From assembly GCA_026874595.1 (NCBI GenBank), contig CM049316.1, positions 10,096,839 through 10,160,838 of the forward strand: a stretch of 64,000 bases of DNA, written 5' to 3'. Below the pieces are notes generated by a model. The model was given only the letters and a program-made list of their open reading frames with translations, did not search any database and had not been told where the DNA came from. Source of the stretch: Sipunculus nudus. Its lineage: Eukaryota > Annelida > Sipuncula > Golfingiida > Sipunculidae. Position 1 is the stretch's first letter. Each line of letters starts with the position of its first letter. Below are positions 1 through 12,528 of this stretch, one piece after another. Both the position numbers and the translations under genes were made by a program.

Positions 1-3000
1 ATTTTGCATTTGAAAAAGGTGTTTAGAAAAGGAATTTATTTGTATTTCAATATATAAATTTTCAAAGGGGATAAACTTACTTGTTAGTTTACTTGGAAAC
101 TTGGTTAGAAAATTAGTTTCTCTTTGCCCATGTCAGAAAATTAAAAGGGTAATTGGTATATTCAGTTATATTAGCAAGAAATCTGTGTACTCACCTAGTG
201 CCGTTCCATGCTGTAAAGTTGTCTTGGATACTTTCTGTACCTCACAAATCTATACCAAACGGGTCCTCGGGTCTTCCTGACCAGTAACTCCAAACTTATG
301 TCGAAATTGTTGTGTTCAGGTTTACGTCAAAGGAGATCCACAATGCATTTAACTATGTTGCTTTTTTCCTGCTTTCTTCAAACTTTCAGGAACAAGAAAA
401 CAAGTGCATAGCGTTACTGTAGTTTGTTTAGGGGGGGGAATAATAATTGTTTCCAATCTTATATTAAAGACTTTTAATTTGTTGACTTTTCATCAGATGT
501 TACACATAAAACACCACTGATAGAGCGCCCCATAGCGCCCGTGGATCATTACTGAAGAAGAAGAGAAGGTTGAGTTTCTTCACGACCCTACTCCTGGAGG
601 TGTACCGTACTGACTGTTGCAGCTGGCTTTTTCAGCCACTTGCTTCCACAGAGCAGCCTGTGGCGGTCCAGCCGCCAGCCAATAGGGAGCTGTCAACGTC
701 ACAACATCGGGGATTCGAGCTGTCATCAGGCTCTGCATGCAGAACCGACGATTTAGAAAGCCGATCTCAAGTAGCTCGGAATCAGTATCTGTGCTGTCTC
801 ACGGTGAGGAAACAACCTGTATTGGCTTCCATGCCTTAGACATTAACGGAAGCCTATAGTGTGAGCATAATTGATTTAATCTGCCTTTGGTCTATTGACT
901 GTCTTGCGTTAGTGTGCTTTATCCGTCAACCAAGCCCCCCGGGGAATCCATTGTAAGACTTCAATTAGACCAAAAGGTTGCCCTGTACTCGGAATATACC
1001 ATGTGCACATGAGCCCGCTTATTTTATCGTTTGTCACTACCTTGTGTTCACCCTGGCTCTAATTATAACTTCAACAGAACCGTCATGGGCGCAGTGTAAT
1101 AAGAATCTTCTGTGCTGTGCGCGTGTGTGTGAAAAAAAGGATAAGCTATAAAACAGATGAAAGGGATGATTTTGTCTTTAGAACTATTGGTTTATGTTTT
1201 TAGTATCAATGAAAAGGAAATATAGAAAAAAGTCATTTTCAAATTAACAGCAACGGCTAATGCGTGAATGTTTGACACTTCTTTTCATCCTCTTCCACCT
1301 CAAAACTTTTCTGTGTGATATTATGAGTGAATGCTAATCACAAAAAATGTTGAAGCCCATTTATACACTCAGTACGTATGGACATCGCGTTTCAATTTGA
1401 GAACCAACATGGTAAATATCAAATCAGGTTCGACATTTTGTCTATAAAAATGAAGTCACGATAGAGCTCGACGGTTATATTCCCGAACTAAAGTGTTTCC
1501 TCTTCAGCGGGAAATTTAAAGCAGCAGCACAGCTAAAAGGGATTTTTTTATGAATTCTTCATTCATTCATTTCTGTATGATTTAAAGTATATGGAGGAGC
1601 ATCAGCGACATCGGCTGCCGAAAAGGTTTCCATTAAACTCAATCGTTACTAATATCAAGTAAAAAATTGAATTAAATTAAAAAACCATTTCAAGTTTTCT
1701 TAAAAAGTCAAGTATTTCCCCAGACAAAAATGTAATATTTCCACGAATAACTACCGTATCACAGTTGTTACTGTTTTTTTTATCAGTGATGTGCCATATT
1801 CACTATTTGCTCTTGATTCAGTTAACTAATCTAATTAATAATGATGACATATTTTTAATTGGGAAAAAAGAGTTGACAGTGTTGAATTATTTGGATGATT
1901 TTACTAATATTTTGTGCAGTAGAACACATGTTAGTGTCTAGTTTGATCTTAGTTCCAAAAATAGCTTCATTTGCACAGATTCATGTTTAAGGATCCTGCG
2001 GTAAATCACTTGTTAATCAATGTTATAAGGCTGCGTCAAAATACGTCATAAAAACACTGCCTGCCTGTTTATCGACAAAATAATACATGATCGATACCTT
2101 ATTAATTTCAAAAGGGTGTTTATCATTTAATACAATGATTCAAGGAACCCTCTAAGATTTAAGGTTTCACAGCATAATATGTGTAATTAACAAAATCTCA
2201 ATCCTCAGGATGATAAAGTGATCCTTATTGTAAGGATGGCCCGTGCCGCGTCCTCATTTATTTGGCTTCGAAGCAATTGTCTTCAATCCCAGAGTTTAAC
2301 GCTATTCATAAACCGCCAATTAAAAACGAGGCATTGTCGTTCCTAACAGTCTTTTTGCATTGTGTGCAGCGGCCAATTTACGACCTTTTGTTTACGTGGC
2401 AGATCTCCGGATCAATACGTTCTCTGTGTACACGGGAAACCTCGGTCCACCCACAAGCTGTGAGATTCCATCACAGATCTAATGGCAGATCACCAATGCC
2501 GCCAGTCCCGTGAGGGTTGTCTGAATATCAAATAGCACAGTCCTCCCCGCTCTGCCAACATCCACGCAATCAATCCATCAATACATCGGTTGTGATGACT
2601 GACTGTTGTGTAGTTTTGTTTGTTACATTATTTTGGATATTTTGTTTGATAAACACAATTTGCACCAAAGACTTGGAAAAAAATGAATATAAACTTAAAC
2701 TTCATTAAATGATAAACAGACACCATACGAATTCAATCTGTATGACAGGGAAAATAGTGCAAGAAGATTTCTGAAAGCATCTTTCATATATTTCAATGCA
2801 AATAAGTTAAATGCAGCCGAACATATAGCTCTTTTGTTGGTTCCTCAAGACTATGGGTTATTACTTCTTGAGCTGTGTGTACGAAGAAACTAGGCCGTCA
2901 TGTCAATACAGAATAAATATCACATTGATGATCTATTGGCGACCCCCAGCTTATAATCAATTTTTTTTCTACAGAACTCATTAAGTCATCAAAAATGGAT

Positions 3001-3003
3001 CGT
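1..3003. other. AT-rich DNA without a recognisable gene
   Basis: I see no coding gene, RNA gene or clear repeat here. Open frames of 60-90 codons exist (for example 570-839 and 2262-2513, both plus), but their predicted peptides match nothing I recognise and show no domain pattern. Two patches are less AT-rich than their surroundings, 520-800 and 2230-2520. They read like conserved noncoding DNA or exons too diverged to recognise, but nothing in the sequence proves this. Confidence 0.5.
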
Positions 3004-3170
3004 CGATACAGACTAATACGATAACCTTTTCTTTTCCGACAAGTACAATATCCTTTTTTTCACACCGACAAATGCGAATACCTTTTTTTGCCATTTTTCA
3101 TAGCTAGAATTTCGATATCCTTTTGGAGGATTTCTTTTCAATACCGATAAATATGATATCCTTTTTGTTG
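3004..3170. repeat. Degenerate short tandem repeat
   Basis: Four or five decayed units of roughly 28-40 bp share a core like CCGACAAATACGATATCC followed by a T run. Examples are near 3037, 3065 and 3142. The spacing is irregular, so this is an old minisatellite remnant at best. Confidence 0.4.
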
Positions 3171-3837
3171 CTTATTATTAATACGTTCATGTCTCTTATT
3201 AAAATTAGTCTTCTTTTTAACGATGTGACGAGTACACCGACAGGATGTGGTTATGGCAGGGAATATAACGGTAAATATTTTAATCAGTCAGAATATCACA
3301 TAACCTGTGATAACATCACATGTTTCTGCTTATTTTAAGTCATAAACACAGTTGACATCCAGCAGACGGAATGTTAAGTCCTAACCATAGAACCTCCCGT
3401 TGAGTGATTATAAATATCTTGTACATAGCAATATATATTATAAACGCTTTGTATTACATATATATAACCAAGAAGTGGCTTCCTGAAATAACATCCATAA
3501 CATTCACGTATTGTCTAGTATATGTTGTCCGCTGACATGTATGACCATGCAGACAAATATGCCTCTTTTAATAGGTTGACTCTAAATAATGCACAGAGGT
3601 ATATTCATAGACAACTGGATATTTGCCACCGACAAACAGTCACTAGAAGACTCCACCTGACGCTTGCAATTGAGCGATAATAAGAAATCTACTATGGAGT
3701 GAACTTCCACGGAATTTAGGTCAAGATCAAAAATAAATATAAGGTGCAAATTTGTGACCTCTGACTAATATTGTACCCAAAGGACTGTTTTAGAAAATAA
3801 TCGTTATTTAAGAACTAGGGGTAACACAGGCAGAAAA

Positions 3838-3868
<31 letters not shown>

Positions 3869-4264
3869 AGAGGGATGTACCAAATTTGTATAGTGTATGT
3901 GGTCTTGCGTGGGTGGCTATGTGAGCGACATTGGTGTTGTTCATCAAGAAGTAACCCTGCATTTCACATCTCACAGCGCTCATTATCCCCCTATACAGGT
4001 AAGAATAGAACCCGCCGGCCTGGCTTTGAATTTAGAAATGCAGGTGAATTGAAGCCTCACGCGGTTCCTTTGATGTGGGCTTCTATCAGACAGGAGAGAT
4101 AGGGACGTGCGCTTCGCTTACTTCAAACCTACCTCGATAGGCGATAGGATGGTGTCGCCATGGCTACATATGAGCGTCAATATGGATCGTGCGCTCTTTG
4201 AATCGTTTTCTGTTCCATTTTACTGACTTCATACTTTTGTATCGCATTATCAAGCACTTTCAGA
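3171..4264. other. AT-rich DNA without a recognisable gene
   Basis: No gene or element is recognised. An A-rich stretch lies at about 3834-3870. The open frame 3875-4102 (plus, 75 codons) has no recognisable motif. Confidence 0.5.
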
Positions 4265-4277
4265 ATATATATATATA

Positions 4278-4359
<82 letters not shown>
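4265..4359. repeat. (TA)n tract with mirrored GTG/CAC interruptions
   Basis: About 95 bp of alternating TA is interrupted once by ATGTGTAT and once by ATACACAT. The two interruptions are reverse complements, so the centre is a long perfect palindrome able to form a cruciform. The open frame that crosses it is an artefact of the dinucleotide repeat. Confidence 0.9.
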
Positions 4360-4362
<3 letters not shown>

Positions 4363-4608
4363 TGTTATTTCGATTTACAAGTAATTATTTCCCTTATTAT
4401 CAGTCTGTCTATAAAAATGTTTAAAAATTTCAGGACACCAAGGAAAGAAATAGTGTAACAGCAACACTTTTTAATTCTTTTTTAATTTCCTGCCAATAGC
4501 GAAACCAGACTGTTTTCCTAGGAATACGTCATGTGGGTGTGTGTGTCCGCAGGATATATATATATTTAAAGGGTGTTATTGAACTTGTACGAAGACACCT
4601 CAAAATAA

Positions 4609-4920
4609 ATAACGTTCAGCAGGACGTTCGTTATTCGCGAAATATGCGCAAAATTTAGCATGTGTCGCTAAATGTTCGCATGAATGTTGCCCGAGATTCA
4701 TGCAGCAATCGTATTGATCGTTTTTTTAGTCGCGTATTCTTCGTGTATGTGGACTGGCTAGAGTTCGGCAGCGCTACACACGACATTCGCACATAGGTTG
4801 TGAGAACTATGCACAAACTGCGTAAGAATGGTTTACGGCTCTCTTGTCGCCACACATTCGGAGAAAAACTCCGATATTCGCAGCGTTCGCGTGCTGCGTA
4901 AATACCCGGCTTTATTTGAG
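4609..4920. mobile_element. Possible decayed foldback element rich in TTCGC motifs
   Basis: The segment starts with CTCAAAATAAA and ends with TTTATTTGAG, which are near reverse complements. Just inside, CAGCAGGACGTTCG on the left loosely mirrors CGTTCGCGTGCTG on the right. The interior is dense in TTCGC and GCGAA words, unlike its AT-rich surroundings. This suggests an old MITE, but the match is loose and no target-site duplication is evident. Confidence 0.25.
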
Positions 4921-7900
4921 TGGTTAGTTTCTCGATGCAATGCTAAGCGTTTGATAGAAACAAAGCACCATTCATCCGCGTAGCACAAGTGTACGTTATT
5001 CATCTGGTTGGTTCAATCGCATACAGAGCGACTTGCTGAAAGGTCTGTGAAAGCGTAGCCGCTGACTTGATAGTACGAGTATGGATATGGTAAAATTAGG
5101 GTATCACATGACTGTCAGATCAGTTTGATGGCCATCATGGAAATATGTACAAGCTAGATATTTCTAGTGACTATAGTGGCTAGTCCATTTATGATTTTAA
5201 TAATTTAAGATTATTTGAGACTTGCAAATCAAATTTATGTTATATTTTAGCTCTGCATATATTATATTATTTTATTTTGGGTTATAGATTTGTGACAGCG
5301 TCCATCTGTTAGACCTATTCCACCAGTAATTCTTCAATTAAGCACGCCCAATGGCTATTTTGAGACTGACAAATGGAACGTCATGTCAAGAGAATCAGTG
5401 AATCGTTCTGATATAGCTAGTACATGACCATTCAACAGTGTCCTTTAATTAGATATATATTCCTTTAATCCTGCAAAGGATTTGGTGGAATATGTGTCCA
5501 GAAATATGAATTATAATGTTAAGTGTAATATTATCGGTCTGTATTGAGTACTCCTCCATACAGAGGAACCTGGTTCCATGTAACTCTCTCACAGTTTTCC
5601 TTAAAATGTTCTATGCATGTTTGTTTAAGATTTATCCGTTGTACGACACCAGTATGCATTCTGCACCTTTTCTGTATATTTTCCGGGTTAATGGATATTT
5701 TGAGGCATACATTCATCAGTCATGACAAAGTATTTCAAATCGATCCTACATTTTGCCCTGGAATACTTAATTAAGTGCTATGTTCAGAACTACATTTCTG
5801 TTTGAATTGATTCGCAATCAGTTTTTTGCAAACATATGACTAATATTTGTTTTTTATTCTTATTTTAGTAATGGTTGCTTGAACTTATAAACGTATTATC
5901 AAGCACGTTTAAATGACTTATCCAAATTAAATGATATTCACATTTAAATTGTTAATTTACTTATATTTCCTCTTAATTTAAATGATGCTTTACTCAACGA
6001 ATGTATTCATTAATCAAATTCATTCGAAACATATCCTCTTAACCGTTGGGATTCCATAATAAATTATCAAACACAAATATTACACATTTAGGTACTCAGT
6101 TAATTAATAGATGACACAATCGACGCCATGTGATTTATCCGGTTCCTATCTTTTCCATGCACAACCAATTAAACCAGTTAGCATAATTTCTATCTCCTGA
6201 GGAGGGTACAATTTTTCATTTCCATAGTGTTCATGAAAGCGAAAGAGCTAATATTCCTGAAATGGAAAGCAATTGCAAAAATAATTATTAGACATTCCTG
6301 TCCACATTGAAAAATACGATAGTAAGTATCGCCGTCAGAAACATGGTGTGATCTTTGATGATGTTTGCCATGACGAACCGCTTGCCACCGCTGGTTTAAA
6401 CAATACATGTTCCATTATTGAAGTATATGTCATGAACCATGATATGATTTTCCGGTTAGAGATAACCCCCATTTTTTCACATGAACCCTTTACCCTTTAA
6501 GAGCGTGTTTTGTGGCTCTCTGGAGATAGGTTCATGAGTGACTGGCATTTTGTTCGCAATAAATTAAAGTATTTAGTCAGCTAATATATTGATCCTGTTT
6601 GGGGTGAAGTTGACTGGGTAACGATTTAAGAGTACCCCCGTTAAGTTCCCCTGGTAACTGAAATCGCATCCCCCCCCCCCCCGTTGACTCTGAATATTTG
6701 TTTCTATATGTTAAGGTATATCACATTCCTTTTCTATTATAACCGCCAGGTTCTTCTGCATAGTTTTGAGGCGAATTCAGACACTAATGACTCATGCAAG
6801 CACATATAAATCAATATAACTGAGCTTGAAACAACAATAAAGCTAAAACAAACTCATGATACTGCCGTAAATCCGATTTCAGCTGGCACGTGTAATCAAC
6901 ACACAAATTCACATTGACTTGGTCCCTATATTCAATGGCGCGAGTCAACGAATAGATTATCCACAACACAGTCCACGCATGGTCGTTCAATTAAGCGCTG
7001 ATATTTACTCGGGTTACTGACTTCATTTCGCTACGTTTTCTTCTTGTAAACATTTATTAGTGTTTATAAATATGCAGGACACTTGGTCCAACGAACTCGC
7101 ATGCAGTCTTGATCTCACTGTCGTACCACTGATTAAACAATAAGAAACTTTTTACTGTCCACTGCCTTAAGTTAAGACCTTGAGAAAATCCGTTTTTTTT
7201 TTAAATCTCCAAACTAAAACGAAACAAAAGCATGCGGTTGTAAAGCACTTGCTTGTATCGACTCTGAAATAAACTTTCAGCCGCTTGCTGTATAAATACC
7301 CAGTAATTACCATATCTCCATGTGTGAGATATTATATCGGTTTCTTATATCTACTGCACTGCATGCGTCAATAAATCAGAAGTTTCACAAAGTATGTGGA
7401 ATCCCGGCCGACGCCACCTGCAGCCTTTAATGTACTGGCAATGACACTTACGTAACAAGCTCACCTGTCTAGATTTGACATAATGTAAGTACCCACTTCT
7501 ATGAACGGAAAATTATACAGAATAGGTTCAGAAGTTCCTGATATCTCAAATTATTTTCAATCTTTGTATATCTTATGTATGTAATATGTAATATTCTTTC
7601 ATGAAGATATATTTAATATCATTATATTAATAATAGAATTAACATTTTGCGACACTCATTTTTTTCTATATTAAATCTAGCTTTAAATGTAGAATCTTTC
7701 ACGTTTTTAATGAACATGTCAGTAGTTAAAGCATAATAATTTATCATTCAGCAAAATCACCGGGGATTCTAAACTGAACATTCTTGTGGAAAAATGAAAA
7801 AGGTTTCAAGCCAACCTCCGATGTTAATCTGAAATGGGTGGTAGCTTCCAGCGTTACACCGACCTTGACGTTATCAATGGTAAACAGTATCGCATTCCAC

Positions 7901-8275
7901 CCAAGGCTAAATCCAGACATGGCGGGTAATCTAAGCAAGATTGTCAATCAAGTGAAAGGACACGGTCGGGCGCCAGTGACGAAAAAGCTGTTTATGTCTA
8001 GTTATATTGATTTCAATGATAAAATGATTTAATGACTTCTTTTTAACCTGTTGTTCAAGAATTTCATAAACAGAAACCCATCAAGCAAACATTTTACGTA
8101 TTTAGCAATCAAAGTAAAAGGGGCCCAATCACCTATCTGACCTGCATAAACTAAAGGTAATCCCTTTATAAAAATAGGCCAGAAAACGTCGATATCAGCG
8201 CACACAGGCTGATTGTTTTGTTTATATCAACGTGTTTATAATATGTGGGGGCCCGCCAAAATAATCAAAACAAAT
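4921..8275. other. AT-rich DNA without a recognisable gene
   Basis: No gene is recognised. A run of 13 C lies at 6670-6682. At 7744-8032 both strands are open for 67-82 codons in a less AT-rich patch. Neither peptide shows a recognisable motif and no convincing splice or start context decides between strands, so I do not call an exon. The short frames at 5516-5774 overlap on both strands and look like chance. Confidence 0.5.
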
Positions 8276-9651
8276 TCAGTAAGGGCAAGTCCGATAAGCC
8301 AGAGCTTTTCCAGTGGCGTTTTTCAACAAGTGACCTTTGTAGTTCCGCATATCTGCAATCTACCACCTTAGGGTAGATGTTTTCCAGTTTGTCAACATTG
8401 CTGAGTTGTTTTTGACAAACAAGTTCATACATCCTTCATAAAGGCATTTTAAGAACTTTTCACAACAAAAATTATCCTTAGATCAATAATATATACAGAG
8501 AGGAAGCTAGATATAATTTCAATTCTTTTTTTAAAAATAGAGGTGAATGGGCACCTTTAAAGAAATGGCTACACTTGTTCCTTTTCATGTTATCAGATGT
8601 TAGACTAGAATTTTTTTGCCATTGGAGATGCCATAGTATCCCTAGAAAATTAATGCATAATCCCCTTCAAAATAGGTCCCACTCTTCGGTAGCATATACT
8701 TTAACTTGACCAACCAACCCGGTTTCTTCAGGTGTGACCTTCAAAATCAAGTTCAAGGTCACTACTCATGAAAAATCAGAGATCTTGGTGGAAATATTTT
8801 TTGTCAAATTTGAAGGAAACAGATGCAGTACTTCAAAAGTTATTGGGTTAACAAAAATCCTATATATTAAGGGATTTTATCTTGAAGACGAGGCTCAAGT
8901 TCACCAATCTTCAAATATGTCTGCGCATCCTGTTTGAGAAAATTTGTGTCACATTTGAAGAAAAAGATAGAGTACTTCAAAAGTTATGAGTTTCAGAAAA
9001 ATCCTATATATCGGCAATTTTGACCATGAAGGTGAAGTTTAAGGTCACAAAATTTTAAACTCTTTCAAAACTTATCATATGACATTATTTTATTTTAATA
9101 TTCAGATAGATACATCTGTATACTTAAGAAACAATATTTTTCACCAAATATGGAAATATTTAAGGTCAAGGCAACTCTCATAGTGAAGGTCATGACACCA
9201 GTTTGAATATACCTGGCCCCAATAACCAATATCAATGTATATGCACGTTATGAAAGAAAGATGTATATTATGTTTTTGACTGTTTTTGACTTATAATGCT
9301 CAAAGTTTTGTCAAGTGGTAATGATGGAGGTATTAAAAGGGCCGAAATCGAGAAAAGGACAATAGGTGGCACCGCTTATTTCTAGCAGAAGACAAAGCTA
9401 TCCAAAATCTTTGGTCAATTTGATTTTTTGGACCAATCCATGCATCCCTTATTGAGATATTAAAGATTTTGTGTGATTCTCACCAACTATGGAAATATTC
9501 AAGGTGAAGGGCACTCTCATAGTAAAGGTCATGACCCCAATTAAGATATACCTCATCCGATACCCATATCTCTGTATATGGCTAATATGAAAGAAATTTG
9601 CCCATTAGTTTTTGATCTATAATGCTCACAGTACCTACATGTGGCAATGAT

Positions 9652-9667
9652 GGGGGGGGGGGGGGGG
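9652..9667 (+). repeat. G16 homopolymer
   Basis: Sixteen consecutive G interrupt the second unit of the 335-bp repeat. The tract is prone to slippage and may vary between individuals or sequencing reads. Confidence 0.9.
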
Positions 9668-9948
9668 ATAAAAAGGCGCCAAACCAAGAAAAGGATAATA
9701 GGTGGCGCCCCCGTTTTCCAGTACATGACGACGCTATCCAAGATCTTCGGCCAACTTGATTTTTTATTAATCCATGCAAGACTACTTAAGATATTTAAGA
9801 ATTTGTGTGATTTCACCCCAAAATGGACATATTTAAGGTCATGTTCACTCTCTTAGTTAAGGTCATGACCCTATTTTAAATAGGCCTCGTCCTCTTATCC
9901 ATATCTTTGTACATGTGAAGTCTGGTAAAGATCCTTCATAAAACCATA

Positions 9949-9971
9949 GTATCCCCCGACTTTGGGGATAC
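9949..9971. other. Perfect 8-bp hairpin at the edge of the 335-bp repeat
   Basis: GTATCCCC at 9949-9956 and GGGGATAC at 9964-9971 pair perfectly around the loop CGACTTT. It lies just where the tandem units end, which is reminiscent of the 3' hairpin of rolling-circle elements, but no canonical terminus can be fixed. Confidence 0.5.
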
Positions 9972-10039
9972 AATAAACAAATTTCTAGTCATTTTTGCTT
10001 ACTGTCGTTATTAATTATAAGCTATTATATATAACCGTG

Positions 10040-10326
10040 GTATCTAGCTATCTATTTCTTTCTGGCGTTGTGTTCAGCCATCTGTAGCTCTCTACCGTTG
10101 TGTACAGCTATATGTTGCTTTCTGTCGTTGTGAACAGCCATCTGTTGCTTTCTGCCGTTGTGTACAGCCATCTGTTGCTTTCTGCCGTTGTGTACAGCAA
10201 TCTGTTTCTACTGCTATTGTGTTAAGGCATCTGTTGCTTTCTGTCGTTGTTTTCAGCAATCTGATGCTTTCTGCCCTTGTGTACAGCCATCTGTTGCTTT
10301 CTACTGTTGTGTACAGCCATATGTTT
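10040..10326 (+). repeat. 30-bp minisatellite, left part
   Basis: Nine or so 30-bp units follow a pattern like CCATCTGTTGCTTTCTGCC then GTTGTGTACAG. The same units resume at 12529, so this is the left half of one array split by the composite element at 10327-12528. Because 30 is a multiple of 3, several frames stay open through the array, which explains the open frames seen here. Confidence 0.9.
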
Positions 10327-10328
10327 TT

Positions 10329-10357
10329 AGCTCAGCTGAATGTAAGTCATCTGAGCT
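10329..10357 (+). other. 5'-terminal hairpin of composite element copy 1
   Basis: AGCTCAGCTGA (10329-10339) and TCATCTGAGCT (10347-10357) pair at 10 of 11 positions around the loop ATGTAAG. The equivalent structure is at the right end of copy 2 near 56531-56560, which supports it as a conserved terminus. Confidence 0.75.
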
Positions 10358-10375
10358 ATAGCGATCACTCTTTGT

Positions 10376-10431
10376 CCGTCTGTCCGTCTGTTCGTCCGTC
10401 CGTCCGTCTGTCCGTCCGTCTGTCCGTTAAC
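10376..10431 (+). repeat. (CCGT/CTGT)n microsatellite within the composite element
   Basis: Tandem tetranucleotides of CCGT mixed with CTGT directly follow the 5' terminal motif. Copy 2 has the reverse-complement tract (GGACAGACGGAC and similar) near 56473-56515, so the microsatellite belongs to the element. Confidence 0.85.
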
Positions 10432-12424
10432 CTGGCACAAATCGTAACCGCTGGACCTAGAATCTTGTAACTTTACCTTCTAAGAGGTCCATGAAAAATC
10501 TCCTTGGAAACCAGAAATTAGGTCTCTGTTACCCATATCCTTCGAGCTACGGGGCCCCAAAGTACCCCCCCCCCAGAATATTCAAAAATTTCATACAAAA
10601 ACTTCAATATCTCATTTACTACATCACCGATGGTCATGATTTTTTGCATACATATTGATCATGAGAAGTTACATCAGTTCCTGCTGACTGGTGGCGCCAC
10701 CTGTATTTTTCAATTTTTTACGAATTGTTTTCTCTATTTTTGAGACCTTTAAAAATGTGAACATCTGTTAACAGGGCACAAATCGTTAAAAGACTAGACC
10801 TAGAATCTTGTAAATTTACATTCTGAGAGGTCCATGAAAAATCTCCTTGGAAACCAGAAATTAGGTCTCTGCTGCCCATATTCTTCGAGCTATGGGGCCC
10901 CAAAGTACCCCCAATATATATTAAAAAATATACAAAATCTTCAATATCTCATTAAATACATCACTGATGGTCATTATTTTTTGCATACATATTGATCATG
11001 AGATGTTTCATCAGTGTCTGGTGGCGCCACCTGTATTTTTCGATTTTTTACGACTTGTTTTTCTCTGCTTTTGAGACCTTTAAAAATGTGAACATCTGTC
11101 AACAGGGCACAAATTGTAAGGACTGGACCTAGAATCTTCATTCCTCACATAGTGAAAGACCAATGAAACATCTCCATGGAAACCTGAAATAAGGTCTCTG
11201 TTACCCATATCCTTTGAGCTGTGAAGCTCCCAATTACCCCCCCAGAATAATGGAAAATTTCATAAAAACAAACTGCAACATCTCAATAACTACAACACTG
11301 ATGGTCATGATTATTGGCATACATATTGATCAAGAGGTGTTCCATCAGTTCCTGCAGACTGGTGGTGCCACCTGTATTTTTCCAAATTTTTACAATTTTT
11401 TTCTCTCTATTTTTGAGACCTTTAAGGATGTAGTTATCTGTCAACAGGGTACAAATCGTAACAACAGGACCTGGAATCTTCATTCTTGATACACAGGGAG
11501 ACCCATGAAAAGTCTCCATAGAAACCTGAAATTAGGTCTCTGTTACCCATATCCTTTGAACTATGGCACTCCAAGGTGCAGCTCAGAATAATGGAAAAAT
11601 TGATACAAAAGCTGAAGTATCTGAACAACTAATGCAGAGATCACCATAATTGTTTGTATGGATATTGATCATGAAGTGTTTCATCAGTTTCTGCAGACTT
11701 GTGGCACCAACCGTATTTGTTCGGGTTTTTTTTACGATTTTTTTCTCTATTTTTGAGACCTTTAAAGATATGAACATCTGTTTACAGGGCACAAATCAGA
11801 ACTACTGGACCTAGAATCTTCATTCTTGACACACTGGGAGACCCATGAAAAGTCTCCATGGAAACCTGAAATTAGGTCTCTGGTACCCGTATCCATCAAG
11901 CTATAGGACTCCGAAGTATCCCTCAGAATAATGGACAATTTGATACAAAAGCTGAAGTATCTGAACAACTAATGGAGAGATCACCATGATTCGTTGCATG
12001 GATATTGATTATTGAGTGTTTCATCAGTTTCTGCAGACTGGAGGCACCACCTGTATTTGTTCAGGTTTATTTTTACAGATATTTTTCTCTATTTTTGAGA
12101 CCTTTAGGGATGCTGTCATCTGTTAACGTGGCACAAATTGTAACAACAGGACCTAGAATCTTCATTCTTGTCATGCAAGGAGGCCCATGAAAAGTATCTG
12201 TGGAAACCTGAAATTAGGCCTCTGTTACCCATATCCTTCAAGCTATAGGACTCCGAAGTATCCCTCAGAATAATGGAAAATTTGATACAAAAGCTAAGGT
12301 ATCTGAACAACTAATGCAGAGATCAACATGATTCTTTGCATGGATATTGACCATTAAGTGTTTTTATTAGTTTCTGCAGACTGGTGGAACCACCTGTATT
12401 TTTTTTAAAAGTTTATGCATTTTT
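10432..12424 (+). repeat. About 335-bp tandem core of composite element copy 1
   Basis: Six landmarks of the form GGTGGCGCCACC (with variants such as GTGGTGCCAC and GAGGCACCAC) occur at 10691, 11021, 11362, 11701, 12041 and 12384, spaced 330-343 bp. Between them each unit repeats, in order, TTTTTGAGACCTTTA, GGGCACAAAT, CTAGAATCTT, GAAATTAGGTCTCTG, ACCCATATCCTT and ATATTGATCATGA. Units nearer the 5' end resemble each other more (GGCGCC intact) than those near the 3' end. The many 60-90 codon frames inside are products of the repeat and not genes. Confidence 0.9.
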
Positions 12425-12500
12425 TCTCAGTCTTGGCCTGTTGGTTAATCTGTTTGATGCTTCAGTTGATAAAATTTCCTTTGGCGAATCTCTTCCCAGT

Positions 12501-12528
12501 CAGCTGAGCGTCATGACCCAAGGGTCAT
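12501..12528 (+). other. 3' terminus of composite element copy 1 with palindromic hairpin
   Basis: CAGCTGAGCG is followed by ATGACCC AA GGGTCAT, a perfect 7-bp stem. Copy 2 has TGACCCATGGGTCA at the same place (54301-54314), a perfect 14-bp palindrome. The loop bases differ between copies while the stem is kept. Confidence 0.75.

Larger units (their letters stand above)
8280..9975. repeat. Decayed element with about 335-bp tandem units carrying GGTCATGACC
   Basis: Three diverged units are visible. The landmark GGTCATGAC recurs at 9188, 9527 and 9861, each time preceded by an ATGGAAATATTTAAGGTC-like string about 35 bp upstream and followed by a similar CCCATATCT block. A middle block (AATGATGG through AAGGATAATAGGTGGC) also repeats near 9320 and 9640. 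The first partial unit near 8730 contains CAAGTTCAAGGTCAC. The right edge holds an 8-bp perfect hairpin at 9949-9971. Short open frames inside (for example 9553-9816) change strand and frame and are not genes. The class of element is unknown. Confidence 0.7.
10327..12528 (+). mobile_element. Composite hairpin-ended repeat element, copy 1
   Basis: In order, the element has a 5' hairpin (10329-10357), AGCTATAGCGATCAC, a (CCGT/CTGT)n tract, about six units of 330-343 bp, and a 3' end with TCAGCTGAGC followed by a perfect hairpin (12513-12528). The ends carry GCTCAGCTGA on the left and its reverse complement TCAGCTGAGC on the right, so they are short inverted repeats. It interrupts the 30-bp minisatellite. 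TGTTTT occurs on both sides and may be a target duplication, but T-rich flanks make this ambiguous. No coding capacity is visible. A second full copy in reverse orientation lies at 54301-56562. From memory, similar ends occur in dispersed bivalve repeats. The layout (end sequence, tandem core, tetranucleotide microsatellite) resembles non-autonomous Helitron-like or 'pearl'-type elements, but this is inference. Confidence 0.8.
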
